Below are positions 32,206-41,141 of a DNA stretch of 64,000 nucleotides, piece by piece; the stretch's first letter is position 1, and each line of letters opens with the position of its first letter. The DNA lies in assembly GCA_900543415.1 (NCBI GenBank), contig UQRE01000006.1:11400-75399 (forward strand), read 5' to 3'. Made by a program: the position numbers and the translations under genes. Under the pieces are notes generated by a model. It had not been told where the DNA came from. It did no database searches and saw only the letters and a program-made list of their open reading frames with translations. Origin of the DNA: an uncultured Dorea sp. Lineage in GTDB: Bacteria; Bacillota; Clostridia; Lachnospirales; Lachnospiraceae.

Positions 32206-33612
32206 ATGAAGCTGCCAGAGATATTTGAAGAAAAAATGAAGGGACTATTAAAAGAGGAATTCCCAGAATATATTGCCTGCTATGAAGAGCCAAGGTATTA
32301 TGGTCTTCGCGTAAATACCGGAAAAATTTCCGTGGAAGATTTCAAAAAGATCTGTCCATTTGAGATTCAGCCGATTCCGTGGATTGAAAATGGATTCTAC
32401 TATGACGGGGAATCTGTAGTTCCGTCTAAGCATCCATACTATTTTGCAGGTCTTTATTATCTGCAGGAACCAAGCGCCATGACACCGGCTAACAGACTCC
32501 CTATTGAACCAGGGGATAAGGTTCTGGATGTATGTGCGGCGCCGGGCGGCAAGGCGACAGAGCTTGGAGCAAAATTAAAAGGCGAAGGTGTACTTATTGC
32601 GAACGATATCAGTAATTCCAGAGCAAAAGGGCTCCTTAAAAATATCGAAGTATTCGGGATTGGGAATGTTCTTGTTTTAAGTGAAGAACCGGGAAAGCTG
32701 GAAGGTTATTTTGAAGAATATTTTGATAAGATTCTTATTGACGCACCATGCTCCGGTGAAGGAATGTTCCGAAAAGACAAGAAAATGGTAAAGGCATGGG
32801 AGGAACATGGACCGGAATTTTTTGCCAATATCCAGAAAAGCATTATCACACAGGCTGCAAGAATGTTAAAGCCGGGGGGATTGATGCTTTATTCAACTTG
32901 TACGTTTGATGCAAGAGAGAATGAAGGAAGCATTGAATATTTAAAAAATGCTTATCCGGAATTTGAGATTTTGGAAATTGCTCCTTATGAGGGATTTGAA
33001 AAAGGAATTCCGGAACTTACAAAAAATAAGGACAAAGAGTATGAAAAAACGGTCCGCATATTCCCGCACAAAATGAAAGGAGAAGGTCATTATCTGGCGC
33101 TTCTTAGAAAAGGGGATGAAAAAGCAGAGGCTAAACGACTTGCTGAAAAGACTGCTGCCTCAAAGGGTTCGGCGAGAAAGAGAGGAAAGAAACTTCCAGA
33201 AGATTTGGAGTTATTCTTTCAAGATATTTCTTGGGAGATGGATGCAAACCGTCTTGATATTCACGGGGAGCGCGTCTATTATATGCCGGAAGATTTACCG
33301 GATGTAAAGGGAATCCGTTTCCTTCGCACAGGTTTATTGCTAGGTGAACTTAAGAAAAATCGTTTTGAGCCAAGTCAAGCGCTTGCCATGTGTTTGAAAA
33401 AAGAAGAATATAGGAAAGTTATTGATATTTCTGCTGAGGATGACAGAATTAGCCGCTACCTTAAAGGTGAAACGCTGGAGGTAGACGACTTGACAGATAA
33501 AAAAGCAAAAGGCTGGTATCTTATCTGTGTAGATGGATATCCGCTTGGATGGGGAAAGATTGCCGGAGGTACTTTGAAAAATAAATATCTTCCGGGATGG
33601 AGGCTTTGTTAA
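32206..33612 (+). CDS. rsmF: RsmF-type rRNA cytosine-C5-methyltransferase
   Basis: 468 aa. A NOL1/NOP2/Sun methyltransferase core with the SAM loop VLDVCAAPGGKATELG, the first catalytic cysteine region IDAPCSGEGMFRKD and the second in MLYSTCTFDARENEG. The C-terminal part (about residue 320 on) is a PUA-like RNA-binding region found in RsmF. The ATG at 32206 follows ACAGGAGGAAACAGC. The stop TAA shares its last base with the ATG of the next gene. This is the first gene of a tightly packed operon of RNA-modifying and other enzymes. Confidence 0.92.
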   Translation: MKLPEIFEEKMKGLLKEEFPEYIACYEEPRYYGLRVNTGKISVEDFKKICPFEIQPIPWIENGFYYDGESVVPSKHPYYFAGLYYLQEPSAMTPANRLPIEPGDKVLDVCAAPGGKATELGAKLKGEGVLIANDISNSRAKGLLKNIEVFGIGNVLVLSEEPGKLEGYFEEYFDKILIDAPCSGEGMFRKDKKMVKAWEEHGPEFFANIQKSIITQAARMLKPGGLMLYSTCTFDARENEGSIEYLKNAYPEFEILEIAPYEGFEKGIPELTKNKDKEYEKTVRIFPHKMKGEGHYLALLRKGDEKAEAKRLAEKTAASKGSARKRGKKLPEDLELFFQDISWEMDANRLDIHGERVYYMPEDLPDVKGIRFLRTGLLLGELKKNRFEPSQALAMCLKKEEYRKVIDISAEDDRISRYLKGETLEVDDLTDKKAKGWYLICVDGYPLGWGKIAGGTLKNKYLPGWRLC

Positions 33613-34322
33613 TGATCAGATTGGATAAATATTTGGCAGATATGGGCTGTGGTACAAGACAAGAAGTAAAGAAATTGATTCGAAGCGGACAAGTATCTGT
33701 AGATGGTGCAGTTGTAAAGAAACCAGATACAAAAGTGGAGCAAACAGTTCAAGAAGTCTGCTTAAACGGAGAAAAAGTTGGATATGAAAGCTTTGAATAT
33801 TATATGTTAAATAAACCAGCCGGAGTTATTTCAGCAACTGAGGATCGAAGCTGCCAGACTGTTGTGGATCTTATCAAAGAGAAGAAGAGAAAAGATCTGT
33901 TTCCTGTAGGGAGACTGGATAAGGACACGGAAGGGCTTCTGTTGATCACGAATGATGGAGAGCTGGCACATCGTCTGTTATCTCCGAAAAAACATGTGGA
34001 CAAATGTTATTTTGCCCGTGTATCCGGTAAGGTAACGGAAGACGATGTGAGAAGTTTTGAAAATGGAGTCAATATCGGAAGCCTAGAACAGCCGGAGATT
34101 ACAATGCCCGGAAAGCTTGAAATTATCACATCGGATGAGATTTCCCAGATTCATCTGACCATTCAGGAAGGAAAGTTTCACCAAGTAAAGCGGATGTTTC
34201 AAGCAGTTGGCAAAGAAGTGATTTATTTAAAACGACTTCGGATGGGTACACTTGTATTGGATGAAAACTTAAGTATCGGCGAATACCGCCCACTGACAAA
34301 AGAGGAGTTAGAAAAATTATGA
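33612..34322 (+). CDS. RsuA-family pseudouridine synthase
   Basis: 236 aa. An N-terminal S4 RNA-binding domain (RLDKYLADMGCGTRQEVKKL) precedes the catalytic domain with the signature PVGRLDKDTEGLLLITNDG, where Asp is catalytic. RsuA makes pseudouridine 516 in 16S rRNA; the related RluB/E/F act on 23S, so the target is likely but not certain to be 16S. It starts on the last base of the rsmF stop and ends overlapping the HAD gene by 4 bases. Confidence 0.92.
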   Translation: MIRLDKYLADMGCGTRQEVKKLIRSGQVSVDGAVVKKPDTKVEQTVQEVCLNGEKVGYESFEYYMLNKPAGVISATEDRSCQTVVDLIKEKKRKDLFPVGRLDKDTEGLLLITNDGELAHRLLSPKKHVDKCYFARVSGKVTEDDVRSFENGVNIGSLEQPEITMPGKLEIITSDEISQIHLTIQEGKFHQVKRMFQAVGKEVIYLKRLRMGTLVLDENLSIGEYRPLTKEELEKL

Positions 34323-34999
34323 TAAATTTGTTGAAAGACGTGGATGCAGTCATTTTTGATATGGATGGAACATTGATTGATTCCATGTGGATCTGGCCGG
34401 ATATCGATGATGTTTATTTAGAAAAATATCATCTTACGAAACCGGAAAATTTCCATGAAGGAATGGAGGGAATGAGTTACACAGAAGTAGCGCAGTATTT
34501 CCTTAATATTTTTCCAACACTGTCTATGACTATTGATGAAGTGATGGATGAATGGACACAGATGGCGCACGAACGATACGTGACTCAAGTTGATTTAAAG
34601 AACGGGGCGCTGGAATTCCTTGACACATTGAAAAAAGCAGGGATTAAAACAGGAATTGCCACCAGCAATGGTCGAACCCTCGTGGATGATACACTGGAGG
34701 CGCTTAAGATCCGTTCTTTATTTGATAGTGTTAAATGTGCCTGCGAAGCAGGCGCCGGAAAACCTGCACCGGATGTTTACCTTCTGGTGGCAAAGGAGAT
34801 GGGCGTACAGCCTGAGCGTTGTCTTGTATTTGAAGATGTACCAATGGGAATCTTGGCAGGAAAAAATGCGGGAATGACTGTCTGCGCGGTGGAAGATGAT
34901 TTTTCTGCCCCGCAGCGCGGGAAAAAACGTGAATTAGCGGATTATTATATTCAAGATTATGACGATATTAAAAATGGAACATATGAGGTGTTAAAATAA
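34319..34999 (+). CDS. HAD-superfamily hydrolase (beta-phosphoglucomutase-like)
   Basis: 226 aa. HAD motif I is DAVIFDMDGTLIDSM, motif II is in GIATSNG, and motifs III/IV are in GKPAPDVYLLVAKE and LVFEDVPMGILAGKNAG. A helical cap follows motif I (subclass IA). These phosphatases act on small phosphorylated sugars or nucleotides; the substrate cannot be read. It overlaps both neighbours (ATGA at 34319; one-base overlap at 34999), so it belongs to the operon. Confidence 0.9.
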   Translation: MINLLKDVDAVIFDMDGTLIDSMWIWPDIDDVYLEKYHLTKPENFHEGMEGMSYTEVAQYFLNIFPTLSMTIDEVMDEWTQMAHERYVTQVDLKNGALEFLDTLKKAGIKTGIATSNGRTLVDDTLEALKIRSLFDSVKCACEAGAGKPAPDVYLLVAKEMGVQPERCLVFEDVPMGILAGKNAGMTVCAVEDDFSAPQRGKKRELADYYIQDYDDIKNGTYEVLK

Positions 35000-36918
35000 T
35001 GAGCAATGGTTTTTTACCGATTTGTAAAAGAGATATGGAAGAACGTGGTTGGGAACAGCTTGATTTTGTTTATGTGTGCGGGGATGCCTATGTGGATCAT
35101 CCTTCTTTTGGACACGCTATTATTATGCGTACATTAGAAGCACACGGTTATAAGGTCGGAATCATTTCTCAGCCGGATTGGAAAAATCCGGAAAGCATTA
35201 TGGAGTTTGGAGAACCAAGGCTTGCTTTTCTTGTGTCTTCCGGTAATATGGACTCCATGGTGAACCATTATTCTGTATCGAAGAAACGAAGGAAAACAGA
35301 TGCCTATACACCGGGCGGAGTCATGGGAAAACGCCCTGATTATGCGGCGATTGTATATAGTAATCTTATCCGTCAAGTGTACAAAAAGACGCCGATTATT
35401 TTAGGTGGAATTGAAGCAAGCCTTCGAAGACTTGCTCATTATGATTATTGGTCGGATAAATTAAAGCGTTCCATTTTACTGGATTCCGGAGCAGATCTTA
35501 TTTCTTATGGAATGGGTGAGCGTTCGATTGTAGAAATCGCGGAAGCTCTTGACAGTGGAATTGATATCAAAGATATTACCTTTATTGACGGGACAGTCTG
35601 CAAGGTGAAGAGTCTGGACTCCGTCTATGATGCGATTCTTCTGCCTTCTTATGAAGAGTTAAAGAAAGAGAAATTAAACTACGCAAAAAGTTTTTATACA
35701 CAATATTGCAATACCGATCCCTTTACAGGAAAACGAATGGCGGAAGCGTATGGTGAGCACTTGTATGTGGTACAGAATCCACCGTCAAAACCGCTTACAC
35801 AAGCGGAGATGGATAGAACGTACAGTTATCCTTATATGAGAACTTATCACCCGTCTTACGAAGAAGCGGGCGGCGTTCCGGCGATCCGTGAGGTGAAATT
35901 CAGTCTGATCAGTAACAGGGGATGTTTTGGGGGCTGTAATTTCTGTGCACTGACATTTCATCAAGGACGGATCATTCAGACGAGAAGCCATGAGTCCCTT
36001 GTCAATGAAGCAAAAAAAATGATCTGGGAAGAAGATTTTAAAGGTTATATTCACGATGTGGGAGGCCCAACTGCTGATTTCCGACATCCTGCCTGCGATA
36101 AACAGCTGGAACATGGAGTGTGTAAGAATCGACAATGTTTATTCCCGACACCTTGTAAGAATCTGAAGGCAGACCACAAGGATTATATCGAACTTTTAAA
36201 GAAGTTAAGAGAGCTGCCGAATGTAAAAAAAGTGTTTATTCGGTCAGGAATAAGATTTGACTATGTACTTGCGGATCCTGATGATACATTTTTCTATGGA
36301 TTGTGCGAACACCATGTCAGTGGACAGCTGAAAGTGGCGCCGGAGCATGTGGCAGATGCGGTGCTTACGAAAATGGGAAAGCCTAAAAATAGTGTTTATC
36401 AAGCATTTGTCAAAAAATATAAAAAAATCAATCAGCAATTAGGAAAGGAGCAGTATCTTGTTCCGTATCTTATGTCTTCACATCCGGGTTCGACAATGAA
36501 AGAAGCGGTGGAACTGGCAGAATATTTAAGAGATCTTGGATATATGCCGGAACAGGTACAGGACTTTTATCCGACACCATCTACGATCTCAACATGTATG
36601 TACTATACAGGCGTTGATCCAAGAGATATGAAACCGGTATATGTTCCGAAGAATCCTCATGAGAAAGCAATGCAGAGAGCATTGATCCAGTATCGGAATC
36701 CGAAAAACTACGATTTGGTTCTTGAGGCATTGAAAAAAGCAGACCGCATGGATCTGGTGGGCTATGACAAACATTGTCTGATCCGTCCAAAGAGATCGGA
36801 AGCAGGAAAGGAACGTAATTATTCTAAAGCAGACGGTAAACAATCCGCGAACGGACGGAAGAAGAAAAAGACAATCCGTAATGTTCACAAGAAAAAAACT
36901 GGGGGCAGAAAATCATGA
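34999..36918 (+). CDS. ygiQ: YgiQ family radical SAM protein
   Basis: 639 aa. An N-terminal YgiQ/UPF0313 domain with VCGDAYVDHPSFGHAI and GGIEASLRRLAHYDYW is followed by the radical SAM cluster NRGCFGGCNFCAL (CxxxCxxC), an internal cysteine-containing segment (CDKQLEHGVCKNRQC) and the C-terminal DUF3362-type region near QDFYPTPSTISTCMYYTG. The last 45 residues are Lys/Arg-rich. The reaction is not known for the family. It shares one base with the HAD gene and overlaps the SDR gene by 4 bases. Confidence 0.93.
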   Translation: MSNGFLPICKRDMEERGWEQLDFVYVCGDAYVDHPSFGHAIIMRTLEAHGYKVGIISQPDWKNPESIMEFGEPRLAFLVSSGNMDSMVNHYSVSKKRRKTDAYTPGGVMGKRPDYAAIVYSNLIRQVYKKTPIILGGIEASLRRLAHYDYWSDKLKRSILLDSGADLISYGMGERSIVEIAEALDSGIDIKDITFIDGTVCKVKSLDSVYDAILLPSYEELKKEKLNYAKSFYTQYCNTDPFTGKRMAEAYGEHLYVVQNPPSKPLTQAEMDRTYSYPYMRTYHPSYEEAGGVPAIREVKFSLISNRGCFGGCNFCALTFHQGRIIQTRSHESLVNEAKKMIWEEDFKGYIHDVGGPTADFRHPACDKQLEHGVCKNRQCLFPTPCKNLKADHKDYIELLKKLRELPNVKKVFIRSGIRFDYVLADPDDTFFYGLCEHHVSGQLKVAPEHVADAVLTKMGKPKNSVYQAFVKKYKKINQQLGKEQYLVPYLMSSHPGSTMKEAVELAEYLRDLGYMPEQVQDFYPTPSTISTCMYYTGVDPRDMKPVYVPKNPHEKAMQRALIQYRNPKNYDLVLEALKKADRMDLVGYDKHCLIRPKRSEAGKERNYSKADGKQSANGRKKKKTIRNVHKKKTGGRKS

Positions 36919-37676
36919 GAATCGCAATTGTAACAGGCGCTTCTTCCGGGATGGGAAGAGAATTTGCAAGACAGATTCCAAGACTGTATCAAAATTTGGA
37001 TGAAATCTGGCTTGTAGCAAGAAGGACAGAGCGACTGAAAGAATTAAAAGAAGAATTACCGATTCCGGTGCGCATTTTCGATGGCGATCTGGAGCGTGAT
37101 TATATTTATGAAAAAATAGACCGCGAACTTTTTCTGACAAAGAGTGACATCCGAATGTTGGTCAACAGTGCCGGATTTGGAAAAGTAGGATCGTTAAAAG
37201 AGGCAGAACAAAAAGAGCAGCTTAGTATGATCCGCGTAAATTGTGAGGCGCTTACGAAGATGTGTATGGTCTGTATGCCTTATTTTTCTAAAGGGAGCCG
37301 GATTCTAAATGTGGCTTCTGTTGCGGCATTTACTCCACAGCCGGGATTCGCAGTGTATGCAGCTTCTAAAGCATATGTATATAATTTCTCCAGAGCGATT
37401 CGGGAAGAATTTCGAAAAGACGGAATCAGTGTTACGGCAGTCTGTCCGGGACCTGTCAGAACAGAATTCTTCCTTCGAAGTGGTGAGCTGGCGGGAGACA
37501 GCCGGAAATTTGTTGAGGCGGAAGCAAAAGACGTCGTTCGACAGGCATTAAAAGATGCTGTTATGAGAAAGGGTGATTCTGTATATTCGCTTCCTATGAA
37601 AGCAGGAAAACTTGCATCCAGACTGTGCCCGGCAGGGCTCGTGGCTTATGTTATGGGACGCATCAATCACGTATAG
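36915..37676 (+). CDS. Short-chain dehydrogenase/reductase
   Basis: 253 aa. The Rossmann motif VTGASSGMGREFARQ, NSAGFG, NVASVAAFTPQPG and the catalytic YAASKAY (YxxxK), followed by VCPGPVRTEFF, make this a classical SDR. The substrate is unknown; similar proteins are annotated as ketoacyl reductase-like or stress dehydrogenases. It overlaps the ygiQ end by ATGA and so is co-translated with RNA-modification genes, without an obvious functional link. Confidence 0.9.
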   Translation: MRIAIVTGASSGMGREFARQIPRLYQNLDEIWLVARRTERLKELKEELPIPVRIFDGDLERDYIYEKIDRELFLTKSDIRMLVNSAGFGKVGSLKEAEQKEQLSMIRVNCEALTKMCMVCMPYFSKGSRILNVASVAAFTPQPGFAVYAASKAYVYNFSRAIREEFRKDGISVTAVCPGPVRTEFFLRSGELAGDSRKFVEAEAKDVVRQALKDAVMRKGDSVYSLPMKAGKLASRLCPAGLVAYVMGRINHV

Positions 37677-37697
37677 ACATAAGGAGTAAAGATTGAA

Positions 37698-38273
37698 ATG
37701 ACAATAGAAAAGGGACAGCCGGGCTATATCAAAGCCCGCAAGATGAAATATCTTATATTTGCGATTGTTGAATTCGCAATTGTGGCAGCACTTGTGATAC
37801 TCGGATATGTGCAAACAGGTTCTAAGATGAATCTTCTTACTGTCGTGGCTGTGGTAGGGTGTCTGCCTGCTGCCAAAATGTTGGTAGAATTTATTGCTAT
37901 GGCACCACATGAGAGTATTGAACCTAAGAAGTATACCGAAATTGAAGAAAAAGCACCATTACTTACGAAAATGTATGACATGATTCTTACCGTGAATGAT
38001 AAGATGATGCCCGTAGAAGTCTTCGTGATTTCCGGACATGTCATCTGCGGATATGCATCCAGCGATAAGACAGATGAAGTTAAGACAGCAAGGTTTTTGA
38101 AACATATGCTGGAAAAAAATCATTATGAAAAAATTACCGTGAAGGTTTTCCATGATTATACAGCATTTTTATCCAGAGCCGAGGGAATGAATAACATGGC
38201 GGCTGTTGATCATGCTGATACAAAAAGAAGAGAACACAAGATCAAAAACCTGATTTTAAGCACATCCATGTAA
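37698..38273 (+). CDS. Conserved hypothetical membrane protein, 191 aa
   Basis: Two transmembrane helices (about residues 15-36, YLIFAIVEFAIVAALVILGY, and 43-62, LTVVAVVGCLPAAKMLVEF) near the N-terminus lead to a soluble cytoplasmic-looking domain with VEVFVISGHVICGYASS and KITVKVFHDYTAFL. I do not recognise a named family; this type seems restricted to Lachnospiraceae. It follows the SDR gene by 21 bases with AAGGAGTAAAG. It may be a membrane-bound partner of one of the neighbours, but nothing in the sequence shows this. Confidence 0.7.
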   Translation: MTIEKGQPGYIKARKMKYLIFAIVEFAIVAALVILGYVQTGSKMNLLTVVAVVGCLPAAKMLVEFIAMAPHESIEPKKYTEIEEKAPLLTKMYDMILTVNDKMMPVEVFVISGHVICGYASSDKTDEVKTARFLKHMLEKNHYEKITVKVFHDYTAFLSRAEGMNNMAAVDHADTKRREHKIKNLILSTSM

Positions 38274-38286
38274 AAGAGAGTATATT

Positions 38287-39306
38287 ATGCGAGAAATTGT
38301 GATCAAAGAAAATGAAGCCGGACAGCGTTTTGACAAGTTTTTAAAAAAATATCTGTCAGAGGCGACCGGTGGTTTTCTGTATAAAATGCTTCGAAAAAAG
38401 AATATTGTATTGAATGGGAAAAAAGCAACCGGAAATGAAAAATTGAACTGCGGAGACAAAGTGAAATTTTTTCTTGCAGATGAAACGATTGATAAATTCT
38501 CAGGAAAAGAGAAAGCTTCTGCCAGATATGAAACGCTTCCTAAGACCAGCCTTTCTGTTCTTTATGAAGATGATCATGTGCTGATCTTCAACAAACCTGC
38601 CGGACTTTTGTCCCAGAAATCAAAGGCTGATGACGTATCGGTAGTTGAATATTTGATTCAGTATCTGTTGAAAACCGGAAGTTTAAAACAAGAAGACCTT
38701 ACAACCTTTAAGCCTTCCATCTGTAATCGTCTGGATCGAAACACAAGCGGCCTCATTACCGCCGGAAAAAGTCTTGCCGGACTTCAGAAATTAGGGGAAC
38801 TATTCAAAGAAAGAACAATGAAAAAGTATTATCTCTGCCTTGTAAAGGGAAGAGTGGACAAGAAGCAGTATATTTGTGGATTCCTTCACAAAGATGAAAA
38901 GACAAATACAGTGCGGGTTCAGGAAAACAGACTTCTTAAAGATGACCTTCCGATCGAGACGGAATATGAGCCGATCGCATGGAAGAAAGATGTGACACTG
39001 TTAAAGGTTCATTTGATCACCGGGCGCACACACCAGATCCGTGCACATCTTGCTTCCGTTGGCCATCCTCTCATCGGAGATACAAAATACGGAGAAGAGA
39101 AGGTTAACGGAAGGTACCGTACAAAATATCATTTGAAATGGCAGCTTCTTCATGCATATGAGCTTATCTTTCCAAAGCTTGATCCACCTTTTGAAGCATT
39201 ATCAAAGAGGAGGGTGACTGCCCCTGTGCCAAAAGAATTTTACCAGATGATAAAGGAGACAGAATGGGAACATGGAACTCAAGAGGCCTTAGAGGTTCTA
39301 CACTAG
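38287..39306 (+). CDS. RluA-family pseudouridine synthase
   Basis: 339 aa. An N-terminal S4 domain (GQRFDKFLKKYLSEATGGF) is followed by the catalytic domain with ICNRLDRNTSGLITAGK, in which the Asp of RLDRNTSG is catalytic, and TGRTHQIRAHLASVGHPLIGD. It modifies uridines in 23S rRNA or tRNA (RluC/RluD-like); the site cannot be assigned. The end overlaps the recU start by 43 bases. Confidence 0.93.
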   Translation: MREIVIKENEAGQRFDKFLKKYLSEATGGFLYKMLRKKNIVLNGKKATGNEKLNCGDKVKFFLADETIDKFSGKEKASARYETLPKTSLSVLYEDDHVLIFNKPAGLLSQKSKADDVSVVEYLIQYLLKTGSLKQEDLTTFKPSICNRLDRNTSGLITAGKSLAGLQKLGELFKERTMKKYYLCLVKGRVDKKQYICGFLHKDEKTNTVRVQENRLLKDDLPIETEYEPIAWKKDVTLLKVHLITGRTHQIRAHLASVGHPLIGDTKYGEEKVNGRYRTKYHLKWQLLHAYELIFPKLDPPFEALSKRRVTAPVPKEFYQMIKETEWEHGTQEALEVLH

Positions 39307-39809
39307 AAGATATGATTAACCGGACCAATGAGCGGTATCAGGAACAGAAACTTGCGCTGATCCAGAAAATACCAACGCCTATCACACCGGTGAAAATGGA
39401 TAAAGAACACCGTCATATCACACTGGCTTATTTTGATCAGCGAAGTACCGTAGACTATATCGGGGTTGTACAGGGAATTCCCGTATGCTTTGACGCGAAG
39501 GAGTGCGTCGCAGATACATTTCCTCTTCAAAATGTACATGAACACCAGGTGGAATTTATGCAGGCATTTGAAAGGCAGGAAGGAATTGCATTTCTTTTGA
39601 TTTATTATTCTGCAAGACATATTTTGTATTATATGCGGTGCGAGGAACTTCTGACCTATGTAAAAAGAGCAGAAAACGGCGGAAGAAAAAGTATCAGATT
39701 TGATGAACTGGACCCTCGTTTTTTCCTGAATTTAAAAAATGGTTATCTGGTGCCTTATCTGGATGGAATCAATCTTGATCTTACTGTTCGTGAAGAACTT
39801 GACAAATAA
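39264..39809 (+). CDS. recU: Holliday junction resolvase RecU
   Basis: 181 aa. The order GLRGSTLEDMINRTNERY, KIPTPITPVKMDKEHR, AYFDQRSTVDYIGVVQGIPVC, FDAKEC, LQNVHEHQVEFMQAFERQ and NGGRKSIRFDEL follows RecU of Bacillus closely; the acidic and lysine residues of STVDYIG and FDAKE form the nuclease site. It resolves Holliday junctions produced by RuvAB (11691). The ATG at 39264 is preceded by AAAGGAGACAG within the RluA-type gene, giving a 43-base overlap; an ATG at 39312 would be shorter and lacks the family's N-terminus. In Bacillus recU is paired with ponA; here it is not. Confidence 0.88.
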   Translation: MGTWNSRGLRGSTLEDMINRTNERYQEQKLALIQKIPTPITPVKMDKEHRHITLAYFDQRSTVDYIGVVQGIPVCFDAKECVADTFPLQNVHEHQVEFMQAFERQEGIAFLLIYYSARHILYYMRCEELLTYVKRAENGGRKSIRFDELDPRFFLNLKNGYLVPYLDGINLDLTVREELDK

Positions 39810-39827
39810 AGGGAAAATGCTTATAAT
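39799..39827 (+). promoter_or_regulatory. Sigma-A promoter of the histidine operon
   Basis: TTGACA (39799-39804), 17 bases, TATAAT (39822-39827), a full consensus. The -35 box overlaps the last codons of recU. Transcription would start near 39834, leaving a leader of about 50 bases. Confidence 0.88.
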
Positions 39828-39839
39828 TTAAAATATTTT

Positions 39840-39859
39840 AATGTGTTAGCACACTAAAG
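39840..39859. promoter_or_regulatory. Small inverted repeat in the his leader
   Basis: TGTG and CACA around TTAG (within AATGTGTTAGCACACTAA) form a short dyad just downstream of the expected start of transcription. It could be an operator for a histidine regulator. The leader is far too short for a T-box. No regulator can be named. Confidence 0.35.
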
Positions 39860-39883
39860 CGAGCTGAGAAACAGGGAGGTACT

Positions 39884-41137
39884 ATGAAGAAATTATTACA
39901 CACTCCTGAGGGAGTCCGGGATATTTACAATGTAGAATGCGGAAAAAAACTGGCACTGGAAAGCAGACTGAAAAAGACACTGCATTTATACGGTTACCAT
40001 GATATTCAGACTCCGATGTTTGAGTATTCGGAAGTATTCCGCAAAGAGATTGGAACGATTCCTTCGAAAGATCTCTATAAATTTTTCGATAAAGAAGGGA
40101 ATACACTTGCTCTGAGACCAGATATTACTCCGTCCGTGGCAAGGGCAGCTTCCACTTTATTCGCGGACGAGACGCTGCCAATCCGCTTGTGTTATACAGG
40201 AAATACATTTATTAACCATTCCAGTTATCAGGGGCGTTTAAGAGAAGTGACCCAGATGGGCGCAGAGCTTCTCGGCGACGACTCTGTAGAAGCAGATGCA
40301 GAAATGCTGGCAATGGTCATTGAAGCGCTCCTTGCTGTGGGCGTGAAAGAATTTCAGATTAATGTGGGAAATGTTGATTTCTTTCAGAGTTTAATGGAAG
40401 ATGCCAGCTTAGAGGAAGAGGATCGGGAACGGGTGTTAGAGCTGATCGGAAACCGAAACTATTTTGGTCTTCAGGAATATCTGGAAAGTATTGCCGTTAC
40501 CCGGAGTGTGAAAGAAGCATTTGTGTCATTGGGAGAGTTGACAGGTGGTGTTGAGATTCTTGCGAAAGCGAAAAATCTGGCGCCGAATTCTTCCGGGATT
40601 ATGGCTGTAAAACGGTTGGAGAAGATCTATGATATGCTTGCAGTCTACGGAGTGGAAAATTATGTAACCTTTGACCTGAGCATGATGGGAACGTATGGCT
40701 ATTATACGGGAATCATTTTCCGCGGATATACTTACGGAACCGGGGATGCCATTGTAAAGGGAGGGCGCTATGATCATCTGTTGGAAAAATTCGGAAAGAC
40801 TTCTCCGTCGATTGGTTTCGCCATCGTTGTAGATGAACTGATGAATGCTATGAATCGCCAGAAGCTTAGAATCGTTTATACAAGAAAAAATACACTGATT
40901 CTGTATGACGATGAGGTTACAAAAAAAGCAGTAGCTCTCGCACAGGATTTAAGAAAAAAAGCGAAAAATGTAGAAATGATCAAAAAGGCAAAAGATCGTC
41001 TGTTAGAAGAATATGTGGAATATGGCAGAGAGTATTATGCCGGCAATCTCATTTACCTTAAGAAAACAGAAGAGATTACCATGGTCAACCTTGTCACCGG
41101 TGAACACAAGATCGTGAATGGACAGAATGGAGTATAG
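39884..41137 (+). CDS. hisZ: ATP phosphoribosyltransferase regulatory subunit
   Basis: 417 aa. A class II aminoacyl-tRNA synthetase-like (HisRS paralogue) fold: TPEGVRDIYN, FEYSEVF, LRPDITPSVARAA, and the histidine-site-like YYTGIIFRGYTYGTGDAIVKGG. It lacks a full HisRS anticodon domain. HisZ activates the short form of HisG and senses histidine. It is the first gene of the operon, after GGGAGGTACT. Confidence 0.94.
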   Translation: MKKLLHTPEGVRDIYNVECGKKLALESRLKKTLHLYGYHDIQTPMFEYSEVFRKEIGTIPSKDLYKFFDKEGNTLALRPDITPSVARAASTLFADETLPIRLCYTGNTFINHSSYQGRLREVTQMGAELLGDDSVEADAEMLAMVIEALLAVGVKEFQINVGNVDFFQSLMEDASLEEEDRERVLELIGNRNYFGLQEYLESIAVTRSVKEAFVSLGELTGGVEILAKAKNLAPNSSGIMAVKRLEKIYDMLAVYGVENYVTFDLSMMGTYGYYTGIIFRGYTYGTGDAIVKGGRYDHLLEKFGKTSPSIGFAIVVDELMNAMNRQKLRIVYTRKNTLILYDDEVTKKAVALAQDLRKKAKNVEMIKKAKDRLLEEYVEYGREYYAGNLIYLKKTEEITMVNLVTGEHKIVNGQNGV

Positions 41138-41141
41138 AACA

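Noticed and set aside
39828..39883. T-box riboswitch before the histidine operon
   Set aside because: The leader is only about 50 bases and lacks the T-box sequence, specifier stem and terminator.
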